64,000 nt of DNA from positions 62,001-126,000 of the forward strand of contig JADJDJ010000004.1 in assembly GCA_016702745.1 (NCBI GenBank), given 5' to 3'. The notes under the pieces were generated by a model. That model saw nothing but the letters and a program-made list of their open reading frames with translations. It searched no databases and was not told the origin of the DNA. The translations under genes were made by a program, and so were the position numbers. Below are positions 16,149-25,082 of the stretch, one piece after another (positions within the stretch are counted from its first letter, which is position 1; each line of letters begins with the position of its first letter). Origin of the DNA: Chitinophagaceae bacterium. GTDB taxonomy: Bacteria > Bacteroidota > Bacteroidia > Chitinophagales > Chitinophagaceae.

Positions 16149-16790
16149 TCAGTTGCCCGTTCTGCGTTTTCCTTCCAGCACGCCTAAGGCCTGCTTTTGG
16201 GATTCGATATCTTTTTGGGTATTATCCTGGTTGGTCTTATTATCCGCAATCTTTCTTTCCAGACTGGTTTGTTCTTCGTTGAGGTGACGGAGTTTCTTTT
16301 CTGCTTTGGCCACCACTCCCTGGTGGGCAATGATCTGCAGTTCCAGATCAGCTGCTTCCACTTCCGGTAAGAGATTATTCAGAAAAGATTTAGCCCGGCC
16401 TGCATCAGCAGCATCCATCATACCCAGGGCATTTTTATCATCCTTCAGCATCACGAGATACATAATTGCCTCGTCCGTTTCCTTCCGGCTCTTGCGCTCA
16501 ACCTTGATGAGATAATCCATCCGGTCTGACAGGATATCAGTGATAAAAATATTTTTGAAAACCAGAAACCCTTTATCGCGGTTCAAAATTCCTTTTTCTT
16601 CCTTAGGCTTGTAACCCATTTTCGCCAGCTTTTGCACGATGGCATTTTCTACTGCCTGGGGCTGGTACACAAAATCAATAGCAATGGCCTGCTGTTTCTT
16701 TTTATCGTACTGAATAGTAGCCTCATAAGACTGACCAATTGAAATAAACGTCATCAGCAGACCCAAAAGAATTAAACCCGTTTTCTTCAT
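16149..16790 (-). CDS. Exported protein with C-terminal coiled coil, function unknown
   Basis: A 213-aa protein with a signal peptide (MKKTGLILLGLLMTFISIGQS). Residues ~20-130 form a mixed domain of the kind seen in small Bacteroidota periplasmic proteins. Residues ~140-213 are a long heptad-rich helix (EKKLRHLNEEQTSLERKIAD and onward) that should form a coiled coil. No catalytic motif seen. The upstream region has TATCTTTA on the minus strand, one base from the -7 consensus. Confidence 0.6.
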   Translation of the reverse strand: MKKTGLILLGLLMTFISIGQSYEATIQYDKKKQQAIAIDFVYQPQAVENAIVQKLAKMGYKPKEEKGILNRDKGFLVFKNIFITDILSDRMDYLIKVERKSRKETDEAIMYLVMLKDDKNALGMMDAADAGRAKSFLNNLLPEVEAADLELQIIAHQGVVAKAEKKLRHLNEEQTSLERKIADNKTNQDNTQKDIESQKQALGVLEGKRRTGN

Positions 16791-16947
16791 AGCATAATTT
16801 TTGCCTGTAAAGATACAGGAAGCGATAAAAGCCTGCCTCCCAACTTTAGCAAAACTTTGACGATAAAAAGGCAGGCATACGTTGCAAACAAGGACAAAGA
16901 AAGCAGCTGAATACCGGTCATTATTCGTTTTTTGACTATACAGTCCC

Positions 16948-16955
16948 TACTTTTG
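16948..16955 (+). promoter_or_regulatory. -7 element for the flippase gene
   Basis: TACTTTTG fits TAnnTTTG, 40 bases before the TTG start at 16996. Confidence 0.45.
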
Positions 16956-16995
16956 TCGAGGCCCGAAACAGAAAGGGCTGAAAAATTCCAATCCT

Positions 16996-18513
16996 TTGAG
17001 TGGCATAAAAAAACTGGCAGGACAAACATTATGGTATGGTGTGCCCACCATTGCCAGTCGTTTTTTGGGTTACCTGATGAATTTATCCCTGCCCCTGCTT
17101 TTTGCCCAGCCTGCTTCTACTGCTGATCTGACCCAGGTATATGCCATCATTCCCTTTTTAAATATTGTATTTACCTACGGACTGGAAACAGCCTATTTCC
17201 GCTTCTCACAGGATTACGACCAGACAAAACTCTACAACACCCTGTCTGTTTCGCTGATTGGCTCCACGATTTTTTTTACAGCCCTTCTTTTTTTATTCAG
17301 GGGAACTATTGCCACTGCAGCCAACCTCGACAACCACCCGGAATATATTACCTGGATGGCCGTGATCATATTCTTTGATGCCATCAGCACCCTGGCCTTT
17401 GCCCGCCTGCGACAGGAAAACCGGCCCAAACGATATGCTTTCGCAAGGATCGCCGGTGTATTGCTGAATGTAATTGTAGTGATATTTTTCCTGGGCATCC
17501 TTCCCAAATACCTTCAAAATCATCCGGACAGTTTTCTCGGCAATATTTACAATAAGAACACCGGCATTGGTTATTACCTGATCGGGAATATCTGTGGCAG
17601 TGTGTTGACTTTTATTATACTGAGAAAAGAATTTTCCCAGATCCGTTTTCATTTTGATCCGGCCATCTGGAAAAAAGTAATGACCTATGCCTGGCCCCTG
17701 ATCATTGTGGGTATGGGAGGCATGGTCAACGATATGCTGAGCCGGCTGATCTATCAGCATGTGGTGGACCTGCCCGAACAGGAAGCCAAACATGAACTGG
17801 GAATTTTCGGAAATATTTACAGGCTGGCGGTGTTGATCACCATCATGATCCAGGCATTCCGGATGGCCGCCGAACCTTTTTTCTTCAACCGCAGCAAAGA
17901 AGAAGATGCACCCCGTACCTATGCCCGCATCATGAAATTTTTTGTGATCGCCTGCTGCTTCATGTTCCTGCTGATCAGTCTGTACATTGATGTATTTGCC
18001 TGGTTCTTTACCGCCATCCATAAACCGGCCTGGGTAGAAGGTTTGCAGGTGGTTCCCCTGCTGGCATTAGGAAATATCTTTCTGGGGATTTATTATAACC
18101 TGAGCATCTGGTATAAATTAAAACACAAGAATCTCACCGGAGCCATGATTACTTTGGCCGGCGCCGCCATTACCATCCTGCTGAATATCCTGCTCATCCC
18201 CAAATGGCATTACCTGGGAGCTGCTATCGCCACTTTCAGTTGTTATCTTTTTATGATGATCGTGAGTTATAAACTGGGACAGAAATACTACCCCGTCCCT
18301 TATGCCCGCAAAAAACTTATTGCTTATATCGTACTGGTGGTACTGCTTTATGGCATCCATCGCGGGGCGGTCTACTTCCTGGACAATCACTGGTTCAACC
18401 TCGGACTGGCAACTGCACTCTTCCTGTTCTTTACCTGGTTTGTTGTACAGATTGAAAGAAAGGAATTGGTGAAAATACCGGTGATTGGGAAGTGGATCAA
18501 GAGTAACGGCTAG
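16996..18513 (+). CDS. Polysaccharide flippase (Wzx/MATE-like MOP superfamily)
   Basis: A 505-aa integral membrane protein with about 12-14 hydrophobic helices, of the oligosaccharide flippase family that moves lipid-linked sugar across the inner membrane. The N-terminus SGIKKLAGQTLWYGVPTIASRF is typical of the Bacteroidota version. The start is TTG at 16996; no ATG fits without losing the first helix, and a TACTTTTG promoter lies 40 bases before. No glycosyltransferase cluster surrounds it, so the substrate is unknown. The TAG stop falls inside a CTAGTGGCTAG-type repeat. Confidence 0.85.
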   Translation: MSGIKKLAGQTLWYGVPTIASRFLGYLMNLSLPLLFAQPASTADLTQVYAIIPFLNIVFTYGLETAYFRFSQDYDQTKLYNTLSVSLIGSTIFFTALLFLFRGTIATAANLDNHPEYITWMAVIIFFDAISTLAFARLRQENRPKRYAFARIAGVLLNVIVVIFFLGILPKYLQNHPDSFLGNIYNKNTGIGYYLIGNICGSVLTFIILRKEFSQIRFHFDPAIWKKVMTYAWPLIIVGMGGMVNDMLSRLIYQHVVDLPEQEAKHELGIFGNIYRLAVLITIMIQAFRMAAEPFFFNRSKEEDAPRTYARIMKFFVIACCFMFLLISLYIDVFAWFFTAIHKPAWVEGLQVVPLLALGNIFLGIYYNLSIWYKLKHKNLTGAMITLAGAAITILLNILLIPKWHYLGAAIATFSCYLFMMIVSYKLGQKYYPVPYARKKLIAYIVLVVLLYGIHRGAVYFLDNHWFNLGLATALFLFFTWFVVQIERKELVKIPVIGKWIKSNG

Positions 18514-18694
18514 TGGCTAGAGGCAAGTGGCTAGTAGGGCTTGAAGTGGGATATTAGGATATTAAGATATTTGGATATTGCTTGCCCGCCGAAGCTTTAG
18601 CGAAGGCTGGATATTGGAACTCACATAACCATTCGACACTCGCTCCTTCGAAGAAATAACGCCTCTTACTCTCGACTCAAGACTCCAGACTACT
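18514..18694. repeat. Block of several intergenic repeat families
   Basis: Three pieces: TGGCTAG units just after the flippase stop; GGATATTA units at 18550-18580; and the GCTTGCCCGCCGAAGCTTTAGCGAAGG module at 18580-18610, present inverted at 23088-23118. CTCGACTCAAGACTCCAGAC at 18671-18690 forms the last codons of the next gene. No gene is seen in 18514-18676. Confidence 0.65.
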
Positions 18695-19327
18695 CACAAA
18701 GGGGTTATTCCTCTTCTCATACCCGATCGTTGTCACCGGACCATGACCGGAATATACCTTTGTCTCATCCGGCAGGGAATAAAACTGCGTCCTGATACTA
18801 TTGGCCAGGGTATCAAAATCTCCTCCCGGCAGGTCGGTCCGGCCCACACTCAGCTGGAACAAAAGATCGCCGCCAATAATAAAACCGCCGGCCGCATGGT
18901 AAAAAGCCACACTTCCGGGTGAATGTCCGGGTACAAAGCGGATTTCCAGCTCATCTTCCCCGATTTTGATGATTTTTCCTTCTTCCAGATAAACCAATGG
19001 GCCATCATAATTGTCGAAGGGTAGTTGCCACATTTTTCCGGATTGGGGGGCAAAATCCAGTACCGGCTTTTCTTTGGGGTGGATATGCAGGGGCAGATTC
19101 CAGGTTTCGGCCACGTATTTATTGCCAAAAACATGGTCAAGATGGCAGTGGGTATTAAGCAGCAAAACGGGGTTCAGGCCTGTCTTTTCAATGCCCGTTT
19201 TTAATTCCTCCCTTTCTTCCGGGAAATAACAGCCCGGATCAATAATGCAGCATTGCTTCTGTTCGTTATAAAGGAGGTAGGTATTCTCCTGGACAGGGCT
19301 AAAAGTGAAGGACTTAACAGATAACAT
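18677..19327 (-). CDS. Metallo-beta-lactamase-fold hydrolase (glyoxalase II-like)
   Basis: A 216-aa soluble enzyme. The binuclear metal signature is THCHLDH (H60, H62, D64, H65); further ligands are in PGHSPGS and GGDLLF, and the final SGHGPVTTIGYEKRNNPFV resembles the hydroxyacylglutathione hydrolase-like YcbL branch. Probably a thioester hydrolase; the thiol partner is unknown. The last residues (SSLES) and the stop are encoded by the GACTC-type repeat, so the C-terminal tail is unlikely to be conserved. Confidence 0.85.
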   Translation of the reverse strand: MLSVKSFTFSPVQENTYLLYNEQKQCCIIDPGCYFPEEREELKTGIEKTGLNPVLLLNTHCHLDHVFGNKYVAETWNLPLHIHPKEKPVLDFAPQSGKMWQLPFDNYDGPLVYLEEGKIIKIGEDELEIRFVPGHSPGSVAFYHAAGGFIIGGDLLFQLSVGRTDLPGGDFDTLANSIRTQFYSLPDETKVYSGHGPVTTIGYEKRNNPFVSSLES

Positions 19328-19507
19328 GGATGGTTTTCCTTAATTTAGAAGTACGATTATACGGATTAAAAAGGATTTCCGGGAAACAGAGCGGGAGGAT
19401 CGGCTATTTACCTTCCTTTTCAGCAAAAATGGAAACAAAAAAATAGTTTCCGGCAGCTACCTGCCTGTTTTATGCGATTCTCCTTTTCCCGGCTCAATAA
19501 AGACGCT

Positions 19508-22500
19508 ATGAAGAAACTTATTCCCCTGCTGACGATTGGTTCCCTTGCCCTCCTGCAAACTGCAACTGCTCAGGTTAATACGGTTGAGTTTGGCAAGAAC
19601 CGTGTGCAATACCAGAAATTCAAATGGAAATATTACCAGACGGAAAATTTCAATACCTATTTCAGTCAGGATGGATTGGGCCTCGGCAAGTTCGTAGCCC
19701 AGGTGGCAGAACAGGAACTTCCTTCTATTGAAGAATTTGTTGAATATGGTTCCCAGCGCCGGATCAATATTGTGGTCTATAACAACTACGATGAAATGCA
19801 GCAGTCCAATATCGGACTGGGGATCGACTGGCAGAATACCAGGCGGGGTGACCAAGCTGGTCAACAATAAAATGATTGTTTACTTCGATGGCAACCATGA
19901 TAATCTTCGCCGGCAGATCAGGGAAGGTCTTGCCAAAGTGTTAGTGGATAACCTGCTCTTCGGTGATGATCTGGGTGAATTTGCGGCCAACCAGGCCCTG
20001 CTCGATTTACCGAAATGGCTGACCGATGGTTATATCGCTTTCGCTGCCGACAACTGGAATACCCGGCTGGATGATGACCTGCGTGGCGTCATGCTGAATG
20101 GCGAATACAAAACATTCTATCATTTTGCTTTTGATAAACCACTCCTCGCCGGTCATGCATTCTGGAAATACGTGGCAGATAAATACGGGAAAAACAAGAC
20201 CACCTATTTTCTCTACCTCTCAAGAATCTACCGGAACCTGAATAATGCCTCCAATAAGATCGCCAAGATGAAATTCAAGAAGCTGCTGCAAAACTTCATG
20301 ACGGAAGTGCAGGAGCGTTATTTCAAAGATATCCGTGGCAGAAGGAATACACCAAGAGGACAATTATCCGTTTCAGAAGATATCGGTAAAAAAGATTTTA
20401 TCCGTTTTAATGCCAATCCCCTTCCCCGCAGTTTTACTTATGCCGTTACCGAATACAAACAGGGCCGCTATCAGGTGGTGCTGATGGAAAATTTTGTCAA
20501 CCGTAAAGTCCTGCTGAAACTGGGTGTACGCACCCGCGAAACAGACCTGCACCCCAATTATCCCCTGCTGGCCTGGGATGGCAAAGGAACAAGACTGGCG
20601 GTTTTATATAACGATAAAGGCAAGACGAATTTCTTTGTTTATGACCTGGTTAATCGCAACAAACTCTGGAAACATGTACTGGATGAAAAATTTGACCAGA
20701 TCCAGGATATGAAATACATGCTGGATAATAATACCCTTTTATTCAGTGGTGTCCGGAGTGGACAAACCGATATCTATGTATACAAAATAGATAAACAGAC
20801 ATTCGAGCAGGTTACCAATGATGTGTATGATGACCTGGACCCATCCTTTGTGGCCTTCCCCAGTAAAACCGGGATTCTCTATTCCAGTAACCGCCCTTCT
20901 GCTTTGGCAGCCAGCAGTGATGATTCATTACCCGGCAAGCATTTCAATATTTACCTGGTCGACAACTGGAATAAATCTGAGTTCAAACAACTCTCCAAAC
21001 TTACTGATCTGAAACGCGGCAATGCCCGTTTCCCTTCCCAGTATAATCAATCGCATTTTACATTCGTAAGTGATGAAAATGGCGTGAACAACCGCTATGC
21101 CGGTTTCTTTACGACTGAAAGAGCCGGCCTCGATACCCTGGTATTTATCGGTGATGAAGTATTACGTAATCCACCCAGAAAAGAAGTGGATAGTCTGCTG
21201 AAAGAATGGAGCAAAACCGATATCGATTCTGTGGGGTTTGTTTCTATTACCAACGATTCTTCCTATGTGTTTCCGCTGACCAATTACCAGAGCAGCATGC
21301 TGGAAACAAGAACAGCAGGTGATAACCAGATGGTGAGCGAAGTAGTGAAACTGGGAGATACCAAGTTACTATACCGACTGAAGGTGGATGAAACCACTTT
21401 GCGCCGGAGGAATATAACCGCCAGGCCAACCGAATACATGCGTAAAGTGATTGAGGAAGAGAAGAAAGCTGTGCGTAAGGAAGCCCTGATCACCCCTAAA
21501 TCGGATACACTGTCTAAAAAACAAAAGGACTTTTTCAATAGCGGGTTTGAAGATGAAAAATCCGATAGCAGCAAACTCGGACAAGTGGTAAGTGGTGAAA
21601 TGGTAGTCAAGGAATCTACACTGAAAAAAGCAAAGGTTTGGGAATACCGCCCGCCTAAATTCTTTAACGATTATCTCGTGAGCGGTTTTAATAATAATGT
21701 ACTGGTGACCCGTTACCAGCCTTATGGTGGTGGCGCCGGTCCTATCCAGCTGAGCAATGGTGATCCGCTCAATGGAATCATCAGAGTAGGAACTTCTGAC
21801 CTGATGGAAGACTGGAAATTTGCAGGTGGATTCAGGATCAGTCCGGACCTGGAGAATAATGAATATGTCTTTACCACTCAGTACCTCAAGAAGAGGATTG
21901 ATTATGGTATTACTTATTATCGCAGCAGTGCGTCCGGTGCCGTATCAACCAATGTGGGCGATTTCAATGCCAAACAATATTCCAATCTGTACCAGGCCAC
22001 GGTGAGTTATCCTTTTAGTAAGATCAAAAGCCTGCGTATCAATGCCGGGGTAAGAAGTGATAAACTGGTCATACTGGCCAATGATTTTACACCACTCTCC
22101 CTGGAACTGGAGGATATCAAAGAAAAATATTTGCTGAGCCATATTGAATTTGTGCATGATGATGCCATTACCCCCACACTGAATATCTGGAATGGTCTTC
22201 GCTGGAAAGTGTACATGGATGTGAATGCCCGGATCAAAACCAGCGGACCTTCTACTGGCGGAAAAAAGTATCCAACCACATTCAATTTTGGTTTTGATGG
22301 AAGACATTACCTGCCCCTCTACCGCAATATCACCTGGGCAGTAAGAGCAGCCGGTGATTTCTCCTGGGGCAATCAGAAAATGATCTACTATCTTGGTGGC
22401 GTTGATAACTGGCTGATGTTTGGTAACAACCAAAAAGCAGATGGGTCATTCCGTTACTTCGATGCCAATAACCGTCCTGATCCTGATGGTAATTATGCTT

Positions 22501-22907
22501 ATCAGACACTGGCCGTAAACATGCGTGGTTTTAAACAGAATGTGGCCAACGGAAATAATGCCGTCGTCATCAACAGTGAAATCAGGGTACCGGTATTTAC
22601 CTCCCTGTTCAACAAACCGATCAACAATGCCTTCCTCCGCAATTTCCAGATTGTACAGTTTGTGGACCTGGGTACAGCCTGGAATGGTGCCTACGATAAA
22701 ATCGAAAGACCGAACGTAACTTATGTTTCCCCGCCACTGACTTTTAAAGTTAAAGCTGGTGGTATCGGCCCCTTTGCCGGTGGTTATGGTTTCGGTGCCC
22801 GCAGCACCCTGCTGGGATATTTTATGAGAGTAGATGCCGCCTGGCAGATGAACGGTGTCTTTAAAGGAAAGCCGCAGTGGTATGTGGCCATGGGACTTGA
22901 TTTTTAA
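19508..22907 (+). pseudogene. Large envelope protein: beta-propeller plus outer-membrane barrel, with a frameshift near 19841
   Basis: Two overlapping frames make one protein of ~1130 aa. Frame 1 starts at 19508 with a signal peptide (MKKLIPLLTIGSLALLQTATA) and runs to a stop at 19870. Frame 2 continues from about 19842 (GGVTKLVNNKMIVYFDG) to 22907. Removing one base, probably the A at 19841, gives ...DWQNTGGVTKLVNN. The N-terminal ~250 residues look like a peptidase-MA-type fold without HExxH (IREGLAKVL at the site). A TolB-like propeller follows (SGVRSGQTDIYVYK, ~residues 360-520), then a C-terminal ~400-residue beta-barrel. Likely an outer-membrane component; function unknown. Either a sequence error or a broken gene. 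Confidence 0.75.
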
Positions 22908-22928
22908 TTCACTTCAAATAATTCATAT

Positions 22929-22958
22929 AAAAAGCCGGAATCTTTATTCCGGCTTTTT
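22929..22958 (+). terminator. Terminator after the propeller/barrel gene
   Basis: A perfect 13-base stem AAAAAGCCGGAAT/ATTCCGGCTTTTT with a 4-base loop, 22 bases after the stop. Confidence 0.85.
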
Positions 22959-23010
22959 ATATCCATATCATTAGTGTGCAAATGAGATGAGCTTTATTTT
23001 CTCTTCAGGA

Positions 23011-23118
23011 AAATGTTCAATGCTCAATATTCAATGTTCAATAGTCAATTTACTCCCAATATCTTAATATCCTAATATCTCAATATTCCGCCTACGCTAA
23101 AGTTACGGCGGGCAAGCC
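23011..23118. repeat. Intergenic repeat block: TTCAATGC, ATATCTTA units and the GCCCGCCG module
   Basis: AATGTTCAATGCTCAATATT from 23012 (also at 32459), CAATATCTTAATATCCTAAT from 23057, and CCGCCTACGCTAAAGTTACG to 23118. The last piece is the reverse complement of the 18580-18610 module and overlaps the DUF1361 stop codon. Confidence 0.65.
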
Positions 23119-23789
23119 TACTCCTTCATCTTTCCAACCGTAAAATACAGCAGACTCATAAACGCCGCATAACAAACGGTCATTCCCCAGGCAAAGCCAT
23201 GCGTTACCGGTTGCAGGATCATTTCACCGATTTCTGACATGAGTGAAAAAGGGTTCGTGAGCACATCCCAGCTATTGAAGCGGAGAAAACGGCCGATATA
23301 AATGCCAAAGGCGGAGAGCCACATCACCACAAAGACAAATAAATGGGAGACCGGTTTTCCGAATTGGAGACTGGCAAATAATTCCATCTTTCTTACGGAC
23401 AGAATGCCCAGGATCAACCCATTCCAGGCAAAGGAAAAAATCAGCAACAGATCAAACCATTTGGGGGCGGAATCAATATGTGTTAAATGAAATAAATCGG
23501 TGATGATGTAAAATGAATTCGGAATAAAGAGCAACCATATCCCCAGCAATACAAAGAAAAGCCATTTCCTTTCCAGCAAACGGATATCCTGTTGCATCCT
23601 GTTTGTGATGTACAGCGGAATAAATGCCAGAAAAAGATTCCAGGGAAGAAAGAGATAAGTTAGCTCCCCGGTTACAAGCACCCTGGCCATGAGCAGTAAT
23701 CCACTAAAAGCTGCAGAAAGGCATAACCATTCCGTTAATCCAAGTGCTTTCAAGTTCCATTTTTTCCAAAACAATTTCAAGACTACCAT
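23118..23789 (-). CDS. DUF1361 membrane protein
   Basis: A 223-aa protein with about six or seven hydrophobic segments. LPWNLFLAFIPLY near residue 50 and GRFLRFNSWDVLTNP near 165 are the recognisable DUF1361 signatures. Members are uncharacterised inner-membrane proteins. It is the last gene of a minus-strand operon, overlapping dgkA by 7 bases. The stop codon lies at the edge of an inverted repeat module. Confidence 0.75.
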   Translation of the reverse strand: MVVLKLFWKKWNLKALGLTEWLCLSAAFSGLLLMARVLVTGELTYLFLPWNLFLAFIPLYITNRMQQDIRLLERKWLFFVLLGIWLLFIPNSFYIITDLFHLTHIDSAPKWFDLLLIFSFAWNGLILGILSVRKMELFASLQFGKPVSHLFVFVVMWLSAFGIYIGRFLRFNSWDVLTNPFSLMSEIGEMILQPVTHGFAWGMTVCYAAFMSLLYFTVGKMKE

Positions 23790-24184
23790 ACAGCAATTAT
23801 TTTAGGGATAAAGACAAAGGCACCGACCAGCAGGGCGGTCAATGCAGTTACCAGCACAGCAGCAGCCGCCAGGTCCTTGATAATTTTAATGGCGGGTTGC
23901 TTTTCTTTGGAGAGATAATCCATGATTCGTTCAATTGAAGTATTAAAAATTTCTGCGGCCCAAACCATGCCAATGGACAAGATCAGGGCGATGGCCTCAT
24001 AGGCATTCACCTGGAAATAAACGGACAGTGCCAGCACCAGTATCGTAGCCACTCCATGCAGCCGGGCATTATGTTCCTTTTTAAAAAATATCATCATCCC
24101 CTGCAGGGCAAAGCCAAAACTCTGTCCTCTTTTCCGCCAGGAGAAGCCACTAGATTTATAGAGTTGGTTCGGATTCATGTTCAT
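23783..24184 (-). CDS. dgkA: Diacylglycerol kinase family protein (DgkA type)
   Basis: A 133-aa integral membrane kinase with three hydrophobic helices. ARLHG and VWAAEIFNTSIE are the active-site segments of the DgkA family, with the Glu that binds Mg-ATP; KDLAAAAVL follows as expected. In E. coli the substrate is diacylglycerol; Gram-positive relatives phosphorylate undecaprenol, and which applies in Bacteroidota is unclear. It overlaps both neighbours, so it is translated as part of the operon. Confidence 0.85.
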   Translation of the reverse strand: MNMNPNQLYKSSGFSWRKRGQSFGFALQGMMIFFKKEHNARLHGVATILVLALSVYFQVNAYEAIALILSIGMVWAAEIFNTSIERIMDYLSKEKQPAIKIIKDLAAAAVLVTALTALLVGAFVFIPKIIAVW

Positions 24185-24593
24185 TCTTTTCTGTTGTTGA
24201 TTCCTGTTTCAGGAAGGAAGCGTAGCGGATCAGTGAAGCCAGAATTACAGCGATCATCGAGGGGATGGCCAGCGATAATTCCATCCACCGAACCCCTCCA
24301 TCAAACATGACAGCCACTAAAACCCAGTTCAATAAAGCTACCAGCGGGGAGAGGAACAACCAGAACAGATAACGATTCGTTATATCTGCTACTGTTTTTG
24401 TTATGATATATTCAGTTAAAAAGCCCAGCAACAGCGAAGGCAATGAAAAAAGCATTGCATAGATAAATATCATCAACGCGATACTAATATCCTCACTTTT
24501 GAAGGTAAAACCCCAATCATCAAACCAGATCATCAGGATAACCGGATGAAATAAATTGGCCAGGAGCCAGACGGCCGGTACAGGAGTTTTCAT
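24156..24593 (-). CDS. Small polytopic membrane protein, function unknown
   Basis: A 145-aa protein with four clear hydrophobic segments (about residues 5-22, 36-60, 72-95 and 103-123) and a charged C-terminal tail (KQESTTEKNEHESEP). No family recognised. It overlaps the COQ4-like gene upstream by 4 bases and dgkA downstream by 29 bases, implying translational coupling in the envelope operon. Confidence 0.6.
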   Translation of the reverse strand: MKTPVPAVWLLANLFHPVILMIWFDDWGFTFKSEDISIALMIFIYAMLFSLPSLLLGFLTEYIITKTVADITNRYLFWLFLSPLVALLNWVLVAVMFDGGVRWMELSLAIPSMIAVILASLIRYASFLKQESTTEKNEHESEPTL

Positions 24594-25078
24594 GCGGCTG
24601 TTTTAAAAATTTTACTTTTTAATTCAGTAGTCGGCACAGGCATCAGTTCATTCCACTGCCAGTGATGAAAGGACTCAGATCTCCGGCCTTGCCGGTAAGC
24701 CTGTTTCATTTTACTCCAGTGTTCGGGCATCGTAACAAAACTATAGATCACGGTGGCCAAAACGGGGAAGGACAGCCGCCCGTTGCCCATCATGAAACAT
24801 TGCAGGCAGGCCTCCCCCACATCCGTGGTATCATAACCCAGCAATACATGTTTGATATCATGCCGTGCATAATGTTTGAGCAAACCGAGATTTCTTTTTT
24901 CAAGAAACTGGTAGAGATCATGTCCCAAACTGCCCTCGGGCAACTGGTACAGATCCAGCTCTGACCAGTTGAAAGCGATCGGCCTTCTTGCAAATTTTAA
25001 TACGGGTAATGCAATCCGGTGGGTGAGGTAAACCAGGATGGCAGAACGTAAACGAATTAACCATTTTTTCATAGACAA
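24590..25078 (-). CDS. COQ4-like protein
   Basis: A 162-aa protein carrying the COQ4 signature: H73-D74-x-x-H77 followed by eleven residues and E89 (HDIKHVLLGY...GE), a metal-site motif seen in the ubiquinone-biosynthesis protein COQ4. In eukaryotes COQ4 organises the CoQ complex and acts on a ring precursor. Bacteroidota usually make menaquinone rather than ubiquinone, so this relative may do something else. Encoded 4 bases after creD in an envelope operon with no quinone genes. The family call rests on the motif and overall length. Confidence 0.7.
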   Translation of the reverse strand: MSMKKWLIRLRSAILVYLTHRIALPVLKFARRPIAFNWSELDLYQLPEGSLGHDLYQFLEKRNLGLLKHYARHDIKHVLLGYDTTDVGEACLQCFMMGNGRLSFPVLATVIYSFVTMPEHWSKMKQAYRQGRRSESFHHWQWNELMPVPTTELKSKIFKTAA

Positions 25079-25082
25079 TTAT

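Noticed and set aside
16787..17029. Minus-strand open frame of 80 codons with a hydrophobic stretch
   Set aside because: It overlaps the start regions of both neighbouring genes and their promoter elements; no conserved pattern seen.
19828..19870. Programmed +1 frameshift
   Set aside because: No slippery or rare-codon stop context, and several other genes here show the same one-base breaks, so an error is the simpler reading.
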